A stretch of DNA of 64,000 nt from Tepidanaerobacteraceae bacterium (lineage in GTDB: Bacteria > Bacillota > Thermosediminibacteria > Thermosediminibacterales > Tepidanaerobacteraceae): the NCBI GenBank assembly GCA_024655905.1, contig JANLFP010000002.1, positions 1 through 64,000 of the forward strand. The letters run 5' to 3'. Numbering within the stretch: position 1 is the stretch's first letter; each line of letters starts with the position of its first letter. Positions 25,312 to 32,822 of this stretch are shown one piece after another. The notes under the pieces were generated by a model. That model was not told the DNA's origin and made no database searches. It saw only the letters and a program-made list of their open reading frames with translations. Position numbers and translations under genes: made by a program.

Positions 25312-26483
25312 ATGTTTGTTATGATCGTTCCTATGCTTGCGTCCTGTTCGCCGAAAGCAGAAAACAGTATTGATGAAAATACGGTTGCCAAAGCGGAGGA
25401 TGAAAGCCCAAGCAGCGAAAGTGCACCGTTTTACCGCAGCAAGGTGGCATATGCAGCCTAAGATGGACTTTATTGCACCAGCATGGACGATGGCAAAGTA
25501 ACTCTACTTGTTAAGGGAACCGGCATTTCAAATCCCAAATTTTCAGGCGACGGCAATACTGTTGCCTTTATGCAGGGCGGCGCTCTGCATGCCTATGATT
25601 TTGCGACATCCCAAGCGCGGATACTGCTTGAAGGTGTGGACTCTTATTGCCCGGGAAAAAAAGGCGAGTTTTACGCTTCCTTGCAAAAGGCGGGCATAGT
25701 AGCTGTAAATCCCCAAACGGCCGAAAGCTCAACGATCGTTCCTGCAGGAGAGGATATTTCATATATAAACCTGAAGCTGTCGCCGGATTCGAAATATCTT
25801 GCATATGACTCCGTTAAATCCGGTGTTGAAGGCTTAGATAAGGAGGGTATATGGCTGTATGATATGTCGTCAAAAGAGGCGAAGATGATTGTAAAAGTCA
25901 CAAAAGAAGATTATTCCGTAGGCCCAAGTGCCGGGAAATGGTCGCCGGATTCCGGCAAAATTCTTATATGGATTATGCCGCGTTCCGCATCGCTGTCTGC
26001 CGATTGCGTAAAATCGGCAGTTTATGATGTGGCCGGCGGAAAGTTGACGGACCTTAAGACCTGTGCGCTTGCATATGATGAAAATGTGAGCTTCGCAGAC
26101 ACAGGTGCTTTCGCTATGATTACCGGTGGCGGAAGATCGATGCTTGAAGCTAAAGCATAAGTCTTTTTGATCTTACAAGTGGCCAGCCTGAAAAAACTCT
26201 TGAGTTACCGGGCATGGCTGCTGCAACCCCATGTTATTCTTCAGACGGAAAAAGCCTTGTATCTGCTGCGTCGCCTTCCGTTAAAATCGTCGATGATTAC
26301 GAAAAACAAATAGCTGCATTATCGAAACGTCAGATTGAAATATACCGGGACGGTAAAACAATTCCCCTTACAGACGACGGCACATATTACTTGTTGCCTA
26401 TGTCAATATTGGTTGTATTATTTTTGTATTTTATTAAAGTTAAGGAAATAATAATCCTGAAAATAAAATTTCAGGAGGGATAA
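25312..26483 (+). pseudogene. TolB-like beta-propeller lipoprotein, disrupted by a stop and a frameshift
   Basis: The frame starts MFVMIVPMLASCSPKAE with a lipobox (LASC). It is interrupted by TAA at 25459-25461, resumes as a WD40/TolB-like domain (ISNPKFSGDGNTVAFMQ, LSPDSKYLAYDS, WSPDSGKILIW), and stops at 26158-26160. The homology then continues in another frame from about 26160 (SLFDLTSGQPEKTLELPGM, YSSDGKSLVSAA) to 26483. One nonsense and one frameshift mutation therefore separate it from an intact lipoprotein gene. Sequencing error could mimic this but would need two events. Confidence 0.75.
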
Positions 26484-26487
26484 TGTT

Positions 26488-26694
26488 ATGGCCAAAAGAA
26501 GGATGCCGAGGGACAGAGTTGAAAAAAATAAACTCATCCCTCAAATGCAGAAGATGAGGCTCAAGGGCGATCTGGTGGACGACGAAAGGCCGGAAAACTA
26601 TGAACTATCCGAAGAATTTGCGAGAAAAAATCCTCTCAAAACACCGCCAAACAATCTCACAAACAAGGACAAGGAAACGGAAGAAAAGGCCTGA
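26488..26694 (+). CDS. Small charged protein of unknown function
   Basis: This is a 68-residue, very polar protein with MAKRRMPRDRVEKNKLIPQM at the start and a Pro/Asn-rich second half. It has no membrane segment and no recognised motif. It is preceded by AGGAGGG and followed 23 bases later by another small gene, so the two are likely co-transcribed. Confidence 0.55.
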   Translation: MAKRRMPRDRVEKNKLIPQMQKMRLKGDLVDDERPENYELSEEFARKNPLKTPPNNLTNKDKETEEKA

Positions 26695-26717
26695 TTCATG
26701 CAAAGGCAGGGATTTTT

Positions 26718-27011
26718 ATGCTCAATTCCATTCGCGAGACTCGGACCGTAAAAGAAGGCATGCATAATATCATGCTGGAAATCGCTGAAGAAACATACAC
26801 TACTTTCTATGGCAATATCAGCGAAGACAATGCTATGGATATCTTAAAGCAGTATCTCAATTACCATCAGGACGACGGCGTACCCCGGGATGTAAAGATT
26901 AAGCACAACCGAAATACCCATACCGTAAATATATATGCCAACCTTCATTATCTGGACAATGAAAAGAGCTCCCCCAGGTATTATGCTGATGACGTAATCG
27001 ACGGGCAATAA
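26718..27011 (+). CDS. Small protein of unknown function
   Basis: This is a 97-residue soluble protein with mixed alpha/beta character: IMLEIAEETYTTFYGNISED, then AMDILKQYLNYHQDDG, then HTVNIYANLHYLDN. I do not recognise a family. It follows the previous small gene and ends at a strong bidirectional terminator shared with the convergent gene. Confidence 0.6.
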   Translation: MLNSIRETRTVKEGMHNIMLEIAEETYTTFYGNISEDNAMDILKQYLNYHQDDGVPRDVKIKHNRNTHTVNIYANLHYLDNEKSSPRYYADDVIDGQ

Positions 27012-27013
27012 AG

Positions 27014-27047
27014 AAAGAAGTGACGGTTCATAGACCGTCACTTCTTT
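27014..27047. terminator. Bidirectional intrinsic terminator
   Basis: AAAGAAGTGACGGT (27014-27027) and ACCGTCACTTCTTT (27034-27047) form a perfect 14-bp stem with a 6-base loop. A and T runs flank both sides, so it serves the convergent genes on both strands. Confidence 0.92.
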
Positions 27048-27052
27048 CGTCA

Positions 27053-27913
27053 TTATTTTGCCTGGGGGATTTCAACGATATTGTCTATCTTATAATTACC
27101 GTATTGGTCCTTTTCCTGAACGGGGACTAATTTGAATACCCTGCTTTGACCCCAGCGGTCTTTCATGACCACTGCAACCCAATCGCCGCGCTGGGATTCA
27201 AAAATATCCACAGCCGTCACCATACCGTAGGGTATTGCCGAGCCAATTCCTTCAGTCCCCAGCTTTTCTCTGTAGGCGGTAGAAAGATATTTTGCCGCCT
27301 GTTCATAGTTGCCGCTCATTCTAGCCGAAAGCAGGGATTTTGCGGTAGATATCCTCTCGTCATATTTGCCGGGCTTCTCGTAGCCTCCGCCATTTCCACC
27401 TTTTATATATGTCTTGGCATAACCAACCCTCAAAAATCTTCCGTGTGACTCTGACCATTGGTAAGTGTATGTTTCATTGTAATAGCGGCCATCATATCCG
27501 ACATTCGTGATGTCAAAGGAATATTTATTGATTTTTATGGATTTGCCCTTGCCTGAGAAAATACGGTAAGTCTTATTGCCTGAAAAAGTGTAAATGTCCA
27601 GATATTTATCTCCTTTGCCGTTGGAGGAAATAATGCCCACATCGAGCTTTCCATCACCGGTAAAATCCTTAATGGTCACGTCCAAGCCGTTGATGTAGTC
27701 GGATTGCCGATGGTTTTTTGAATAATCGGCGAGCATTGAATTTAGCTGTGTCCCCGTTATGGAGTATTTATTTGTGTTGTTTTTCAAAATGCCCGTCATG
27801 ACCTGGGATTTGATACTGTTCTGCGGGTCATCCTGAGCTGCGGATGCAAAGCTTGAAAGGATTACACCCAAAACCAATGTCAATGTAAATATTAAACTTA
27901 ATTTCTTGAACAA
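27053..27913 (-). CDS. Secreted protein of unknown function
   Basis: This is a 286-residue protein with a clear signal peptide (LSLIFTLTLVLGVILSSFASA). The middle part has FTGDGKLDVGIIS, a calcium-loop-like FG-GAP/dockerin pattern, then a beta-rich region. The C-terminal third (MSGNYEQAAKYLSTAYREKLG, RGDWVAVVMKDRWGQ) resembles conserved lipoprotein/Cop-type domains only loosely. It starts at TTG (27911-27913) with GGAGGGG upstream. Two 19-bp tandem repeats lie just before that site. Function unknown. Confidence 0.7.
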   Translation of the reverse strand: MFKKLSLIFTLTLVLGVILSSFASAAQDDPQNSIKSQVMTGILKNNTNKYSITGTQLNSMLADYSKNHRQSDYINGLDVTIKDFTGDGKLDVGIISSNGKGDKYLDIYTFSGNKTYRIFSGKGKSIKINKYSFDITNVGYDGRYYNETYTYQWSESHGRFLRVGYAKTYIKGGNGGGYEKPGKYDERISTAKSLLSARMSGNYEQAAKYLSTAYREKLGTEGIGSAIPYGMVTAVDIFESQRGDWVAVVMKDRWGQSRVFKLVPVQEKDQYGNYKIDNIVEIPQAK

Positions 27914-27930
27914 GCTTTAGCCCCTCCTTT

Positions 27931-27968
27931 TTAATTGGGATATTTCTCCTTAATTGGGACATTTCTCC
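27931..27968 (-). repeat. 19-bp tandem repeat (two copies) upstream of the minus-strand secreted-protein gene
   Basis: TTAATTGGGATATTTCTCC (27931-27949) is followed directly by TTAATTGGGACATTTCTCC (27950-27968), with one difference. On the minus strand the repeat sits just before the Shine-Dalgarno site, where an operator or mRNA-binding site could act. Confidence 0.6.
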
Positions 27969-28229
27969 GCTTCCCGCGGATTTCTGCCCTAGCAAAGGAG
28001 GCATGTCCCTTTCCTTAATAAAAAAGTTTACATAACACATGTTAACATAAATAAGGGTTGCGGGCGACGGACACTTTCAGGAAACAGAGGCAGGAGATAG
28101 CCGCCTTGTCATTTTGTTCCTGCAGGACTAAACTCTCGACCGAGATATGGCGCTGAGACTTCTCAGGCAGAAAAGCACTTTTTAGTATGGCCGGACAAAA
28201 TTTCATTGCGGCGATAGGATCATTCTGGC
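27969..28229. other. Intergenic segment without recognised gene
   Basis: About 260 bases lie between the secreted-protein gene and the birA promoter. The 28055-28190 part is richer in GC than its flanks and contains several short inverted repeats, but no convincing coding frame. A minus-strand frame here has no Shine-Dalgarno and no family match. It may be a decayed gene or a structured RNA; I cannot decide. Confidence 0.3.
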
Positions 28230-28258
28230 TTGTTCTATATCGAATAAAACAGTATAAT
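28230..28258 (+). promoter_or_regulatory. birA promoter
   Basis: TTGTTC (28230-28235), 17 bases and TATAAT (28253-28258) lie 31 bases before the chosen birA ATG. This also excludes the longer upstream start. Confidence 0.75.
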
Positions 28259-28288
28259 AATGATATAGGAATCCAACGGAGGAAGATT

Positions 28289-29302
28289 ATGTCTGCAGAA
28301 AAAAGTATTGAAATAGTCCGCGACAAGCAGAACCCCGACCGGCTTCTCATGATGCTGCTGGCAGCTAAAGGCGGTTATGTTTCCGGGGAGGAGATAAGCC
28401 GTAGATTCGGGGTGAGCCGTTCGGCAGTGTGGAAACAGATAAATCGCCTGCGGGAAATTGGATATGAGATAGAATCTTCCACGCGCCTGGGATACCGTAT
28501 TTCAAAATCATCGGATCTTATGCTGCCAGAGGAAATATGGTCAAAATCAAAGCTTTCCTTTCTGGGAGACAGGATATACTACTATTCCACTATAGATTCA
28601 ACCAATACTCAGGCGAAAAAACTGGGACAGCAGGGAGTTCCTCATGGCACGCTTGTTATTGCTGATGAGCAAACGGGGGGCAAAGGCAGGATGGGACGGA
28701 GCTGGCTGTCCCCGGCAAGGGAAGGCATATGGATTTCCGCAATATTAAAGCCGCAATTGATGCCATTTGATGCGCCAAAGCTGACTATACTCACAGCAGT
28801 GGCGGCTGCCGAAGCCATCAGGGATAAAATTGGCATCTTAGCCGAAATAAAGTGGCCCAATGATATATTGATTGAAGGCAAGAAGGTGTGCGGGATTTTG
28901 ACGGAGATGAGCGCCGAGCTCGATGCGGTAAATTTTGTGGTCATAGGAATAGGAATAAATGTGAACAATGACTTTTTCCCCGAAGAAATAAGAGATAAGG
29001 CAATTTCACTCAAAATGGCGGCAGGCGAAATGGTGAGCCGTGCCGATGTGACGGCAGGTCTTCTGGAAAGATTGGAATATAGTTATAATGTTTCCATGTC
29101 GCAAGGGTTTGAACCGGTATTCGAGAAGTGGAGGAAACTTTGCCGCAATCTTGGGAAACCGGTGGAAATTGTTGCCGGAAGAAGAATTATTGAAGGCATT
29201 GCATTGAATATCGATGAACAGGGCGCCCTGATGATAAAAAAGAATAACGGGGAAATTGAAAGGGTTTTGAGCGGAGAAGTGTCGCTAAAATATGAGAAAT
29301 GA
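28289..29302 (+). CDS. birA: Bifunctional biotin--[acetyl-CoA carboxylase] ligase / biotin operon repressor
   Basis: This 337-residue protein attaches biotin to carboxylase carrier domains via biotinyl-5'-AMP. It has an N-terminal winged HTH (GEEISRRFGVSRSAVWKQINRL), the catalytic GKGRMGRSW loop, KWPNDI with the biotin-contact lysine, GIGINVN, and an SH3-like C-terminal domain. The intact HTH indicates that it also acts as a repressor. Start 28289 is behind GGAGG and downstream of a good promoter. No biotin synthesis genes are nearby. Confidence 0.95.
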   Translation: MSAEKSIEIVRDKQNPDRLLMMLLAAKGGYVSGEEISRRFGVSRSAVWKQINRLREIGYEIESSTRLGYRISKSSDLMLPEEIWSKSKLSFLGDRIYYYSTIDSTNTQAKKLGQQGVPHGTLVIADEQTGGKGRMGRSWLSPAREGIWISAILKPQLMPFDAPKLTILTAVAAAEAIRDKIGILAEIKWPNDILIEGKKVCGILTEMSAELDAVNFVVIGIGINVNNDFFPEEIRDKAISLKMAAGEMVSRADVTAGLLERLEYSYNVSMSQGFEPVFEKWRKLCRNLGKPVEIVAGRRIIEGIALNIDEQGALMIKKNNGEIERVLSGEVSLKYEK

Positions 29303-29321
29303 ACGCTCGGACGTTGGATAT

Positions 29322-29375
29322 AAGGAAAGATTTGCAATTAGCAAATCTTTCCTTAATATAGAGCAAATCTTTTTT
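29322..29375 (+). terminator. Terminator after birA with two alternative 3' arms
   Basis: AAGGAAAGATTTGC (29322-29335) pairs perfectly with GCAAATCTTTCCTT (29341-29354), which lacks a T run. A second GCAAATC followed by a T run (29363-29375) can pair with the same 5' arm and would form a classic terminator. Confidence 0.65.
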
Positions 29376-29542
29376 CGAGCCCTTTCAGCCATAGGCATTG
29401 ACCGTCGATACCGTCGATGTTATCAATTCCCCAAAGAATAAAAAACTCTTTTAGAGTTAAAAATAAAGTCAAAGGGCAACAGCATCGGAAAGGCAGAAAC
29501 TATGCGAATATATATGGTGTACAGACATAAGGAGGATTTCGC

Positions 29543-29743
29543 GTGGATAGGGATACGCAGATTGAAGAAATCATCGATTTTGTCAGCAGGCATAAGAGTT
29601 CTCATGCCAGCCGCACTGTGTGCGCCAGGATTCTTGGCGACAGTTTTATGGGAATAGATGACGAAGCAATAGATGAATTAAGATCCAGGCTTCCCAGGGC
29701 GGACAGCGATGAATTGGAAGCATGCTACTATATAATAAAATAA
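29543..29743 (+). CDS. Small protein of unknown function
   Basis: This is a 66-residue acidic protein: IEEIIDFVSRHKSSHASRTV, then DDEAIDELRSRLPRADSDELEA. It looks like a small helical bundle, possibly DNA- or protein-binding, but I do not recognise it. It starts with GTG behind AAGGAGG. Confidence 0.55.
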   Translation: MDRDTQIEEIIDFVSRHKSSHASRTVCARILGDSFMGIDDEAIDELRSRLPRADSDELEACYYIIK

Positions 29744-29813
29744 GGAAACTGTTCGGCATTATGCACTGATGCAGCGGTTTTTAGCCGCTGAACGGTTTTA
29801 ATGCCGCTGCCGT

Positions 29814-29862
29814 GATTCCGGGCCCAATGCTACAAGGCGTACATGGGAACCGGAATCTTTTT
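29814..29862 (+). terminator. Long-stem intrinsic terminator before dapB
   Basis: GATTCCGG (29814-29821) pairs with CCGGAATC (29850-29857), with an inner CCCA/TGGG pairing and a TTTTT tail. It may simply end the small upstream gene. It could also be part of a leader of dapB, but no known lysine riboswitch motif is visible. Confidence 0.7.
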
Positions 29863-29955
29863 ATGTAAAAATTATGTAAAAAATTTTTGATTATGAAGGA
29901 ACATTCTTCTTTTTATAGAATAATATATGTTTAAATAGTTTTGGAGGGATTTTTT

Positions 29956-30714
29956 ATGCTGGAGTTGATTCTTAGCGGAGCAAAAGGCAAGATGGGGAGG
30001 ACTGTCGCAGAGCTTGTTGGAGCACAGCCAGATTTAAAGATTGTGGCGGGAGTCGATATTACCAGGGGAGAAGGAGATTTTCCCATATACGACAGCGTGT
30101 ACGAAATTGCGCAAAGAGCCGATGTTATCGTGGATTTTTCCAATCCTAAAGCTCTCGAGAGCCTTTGCGGCTTTGCTGTGGAAAGGCGAATTCCTATGGT
30201 AATAGGCACCACTGGACTGGACGACATACATAAAAAATTGCTGCGGTATTCATCGGAAAAGATACCTGTATTTGTTTCCCACAACATGTCCCTGGGTGTT
30301 TTTTTGCTTGTCAATCTGGCTAGTCGGGCAGCCGCAGTACTCGGCGATTTCGACATAGAGATAGTGGAAAGGCATCACAATCAGAAAATAGATGCCCCCA
30401 GCGGCACATCTCTGATGATTGCGGATGCTATTAAAGAGGTGCGAAAAGATGCCGAATGTGTTTTCGGCCGCGCGGATAAGAGCAAGCGGCGTGAAAAGAG
30501 CGAAATAGGAATACATTCAATCAGAGCAGGGAACCTCGTGGGCGAACACCGGGTGATATTCGGCGGCGAGGATGAAACCATAGAATTATCCCATACAGTG
30601 ACATCAAGAAAAGTCCTGGCGGCCGGAGCCCTGAGAGCAGCTCGATTTATTGTTTCTCAATCTCCGGGATACTATAGCATGCCGGATTTGGTGAAAAGTC
30701 TCGGCGGATTATAA
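29956..30714 (+). CDS. dapB: 4-hydroxy-tetrahydrodipicolinate reductase
   Basis: This 252-residue enzyme reduces 4-hydroxy-tetrahydrodipicolinate in the lysine/meso-diaminopimelate pathway; dipicolinate for spores branches at the same point. It has an N-terminal NAD(P) Rossmann motif GAKGKMG, VIGTTG, the catalytic ERHHNQKIDAPSGT (His-His and Lys), and a late GEHRVIFGG. The ATG at 29956 follows GGAGG; the TTG at 29941 is part of that site region. It stands alone, without dapA nearby. Confidence 0.95.
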   Translation: MLELILSGAKGKMGRTVAELVGAQPDLKIVAGVDITRGEGDFPIYDSVYEIAQRADVIVDFSNPKALESLCGFAVERRIPMVIGTTGLDDIHKKLLRYSSEKIPVFVSHNMSLGVFLLVNLASRAAAVLGDFDIEIVERHHNQKIDAPSGTSLMIADAIKEVRKDAECVFGRADKSKRREKSEIGIHSIRAGNLVGEHRVIFGGEDETIELSHTVTSRKVLAAGALRAARFIVSQSPGYYSMPDLVKSLGGL

Positions 30715-31068
30715 TTTCGTGCCGCAATAAGGGCAAAAGTTGTAGCCCGGATTGACAAAATTTCCGCAGTTTGGGCAATAGCCGCCTGTTGCCCCCAATT
30801 TTCTCAACCTGCCGAAATCTATTTCGCTGCCCCTAATAATATCCGCCGCATATTCGCCATCCGATTCATAAAGGCTTCCACAGCACCGGAGCCTTAAATA
30901 ATATTTGCGGTTCCACTTGAACAGGGGGATAAAAAAGAAATGAAAATAAGTGCAGTATTCTATGAACTCGGCTCTGGACAGCCTGCCGCAGGTCGGGCAG
31001 ATAATATTGTCAAATTCTCTGATTAACCTCTCTTTGTTCTGTATGCCGAATATTCCTATAAAAAACAT
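30709..31068 (-). CDS. Zinc-ribbon protein
   Basis: This is a 119-residue protein with CPTCGRLSRA near residue 24, a hydrophobic aromatic stretch (YFHFFFIPLFKWNRKYY) and RCC, then a C-terminal zinc ribbon YCPNCGNFVNPGYNFCPYCG. The layout matches small zinc-ribbon proteins of Firmicutes whose function is unknown. The ATG is behind GGAGGT. It is convergent with dapB, and the two stops overlap by 6 bases. Confidence 0.8.
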   Translation of the reverse strand: MFFIGIFGIQNKERLIREFDNIICPTCGRLSRAEFIEYCTYFHFFFIPLFKWNRKYYLRLRCCGSLYESDGEYAADIIRGSEIDFGRLRKLGATGGYCPNCGNFVNPGYNFCPYCGTKL

Positions 31069-31218
31069 AATTACCTCCCATAAGTTTAGTTACTTGTTTT
31101 TGTTTTTATTATACAATATTATAATATATATAGTTTTTTATGGCAAAGAGAGATTGATATGAAAGACATTGCTGTATAAAAATGCGTAGAATAAATGCAG
31201 GCAACAGGGGGTTAAAAG

Positions 31219-32793
31219 TTGAGAGTTAAAAAAAGCGGAATTTATAATACTTTGGTAAATTGGAAGAATTTTAAACAAAAACTTATTGCCGAAGGCCTTG
31301 CAATCGGCATTGCAGCGGGAGCTGTCGCCGCTCTGTACAGGTTTATTATAAAAGAAGCCGATCTATTTCGAGAACAAATATATCATAATCTAAGGGCAAG
31401 CAGTAATTCCGCTATTCTTATCTGGTTTGTATTTCTATTGGCCACGGCCTATATTCTCGGTGTTATTGTAAAAAAAGAGCCGTCTGTGAGCGGCAGCGGT
31501 ATCCCACAGGTCAAGGGCGTATTATCCGGCCAGATGCGTATGAACTGGATAAGGGTAATATTATATAAATTTTTTGGCGGCATCATCGCTCTGGGGGTTG
31601 GACTTTCCCTGGGGAGGGAGGGACCGTCGGTTCAGCTCGGAGCCGCAGCTGGGCAGGGCGTGAGCAGGATTCTCGGAAGGATAAAAGTAGAAGAGAAATA
31701 CCTTATCACCTGCGGCGCCAGTGCAGGGCTTGCGGCAGCTTTCAGTGCTCCGCTGGCCGGTACCATATTTGCCCTGGAGGAACTGCACAAAAACTTTTCA
31801 CCATTGGTTCTGGTGCCTGCCATGGCTGCATCAATGATGGCGGGATTCATCTCCCATCAGTTTTTCGGGCAGGCGCCGGTGTTCAATTTTGGAAGGCTTG
31901 ATCCGATACCGCTCAGATATTATGGCTATGTGTTTATAATGGGGATAATCATTGGAGTGTTTGGCGTTATCTTTAATCTGGCACTGATAAAAACTCAAGA
32001 AATATATAGAAAACTAACATTTCTCAGACAGGAAACGAGACCCGTCATACCTATTTTTATGGCGGGAGTATTGGGATTTTTTATGCCCCAGGTTCTGGGA
32101 GGCGGAAATGCTCTAATAAATTCACTTGATAAAATCCAATATGCAGTAGGTTTTATTATCATTTTGCTTATAGTAAAATTTTTATTTACCATGATAAGCT
32201 ATGGTTCGGGAGTACCAGGCGGCATATTTTTGCCTTTGCTTGTCATTGGTGCGCTGGTGGGCGATGTCTACGGAACTTTTATAGTAAACGTTCTACACAT
32301 AGACCCCGGATATGTCAAAAATTTTATAGTGTTGGCCATGGCCGGATACTTTTCTGCCATTGTAAAAGCCCCTATTACAGGCGGTATACTGATAACCGAA
32401 ATGACGGGATCCTTTGTCCACCTTCTGGCATTGACCTTAATTTCCCTCACTTCCTATCTTACCGCCGACCTGCTAAATGGCCAAGCAATTTATGACCTGT
32501 TGCTGGACAGGATTCTTGATGAAAAAAAGAAAAGGCAAATTGTAAGCGGCAGCGATAGAAAAGTCTTGATGGAGATTCCGGTATGCGTAGGGTCCGAATT
32601 GGATGGGAAAAGGATCAGAGATGTGGAATGGGACCCGCACTGTCTGCTGGTTAGTATTAACAGGGGCACAACCGAAATCATCCCTAGGGGCTATACGAGA
32701 ATTTATCCCGGAGATTATTTGGTAGTGCTTGCCGATAATGATAGGGCTGCGGAGATAAGAATAAAATTGACGGCAATGGCTGAAAAAACCTGA
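31219..32793 (+). CDS. ClC-family chloride channel/antiporter with C-terminal TrkA-C domain
   Basis: This 524-residue membrane protein contains the ClC selectivity motifs GSGIPQVKG, GREGPSVQLG (with the gating glutamate) and GGIFLPLL. The hydrophobic part has the usual length of about 420 residues. The last 75 residues form a TrkA-C/RCK_C domain (GSELDGKRIRDVEW to YPGDYLVVLAD), a ligand-binding module. The gating glutamate allows either Cl-/H+ exchange or channel activity. It starts with TTG behind GGGGGTT. It has no obvious partner. Confidence 0.92.
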   Translation: MRVKKSGIYNTLVNWKNFKQKLIAEGLAIGIAAGAVAALYRFIIKEADLFREQIYHNLRASSNSAILIWFVFLLATAYILGVIVKKEPSVSGSGIPQVKGVLSGQMRMNWIRVILYKFFGGIIALGVGLSLGREGPSVQLGAAAGQGVSRILGRIKVEEKYLITCGASAGLAAAFSAPLAGTIFALEELHKNFSPLVLVPAMAASMMAGFISHQFFGQAPVFNFGRLDPIPLRYYGYVFIMGIIIGVFGVIFNLALIKTQEIYRKLTFLRQETRPVIPIFMAGVLGFFMPQVLGGGNALINSLDKIQYAVGFIIILLIVKFLFTMISYGSGVPGGIFLPLLVIGALVGDVYGTFIVNVLHIDPGYVKNFIVLAMAGYFSAIVKAPITGGILITEMTGSFVHLLALTLISLTSYLTADLLNGQAIYDLLLDRILDEKKKRQIVSGSDRKVLMEIPVCVGSELDGKRIRDVEWDPHCLLVSINRGTTEIIPRGYTRIYPGDYLVVLADNDRAAEIRIKLTAMAEKT

Positions 32794-32822
32794 AGCACAG
32801 AAGCTCTAAAAGGAGTATTGTA

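Noticed and set aside
28030-28065. Partial GTTAACAT half-site considered as a BirA operator
   Set aside because: Only one half-site is convincing, and the expected second inverted half at about 15 bases is missing.
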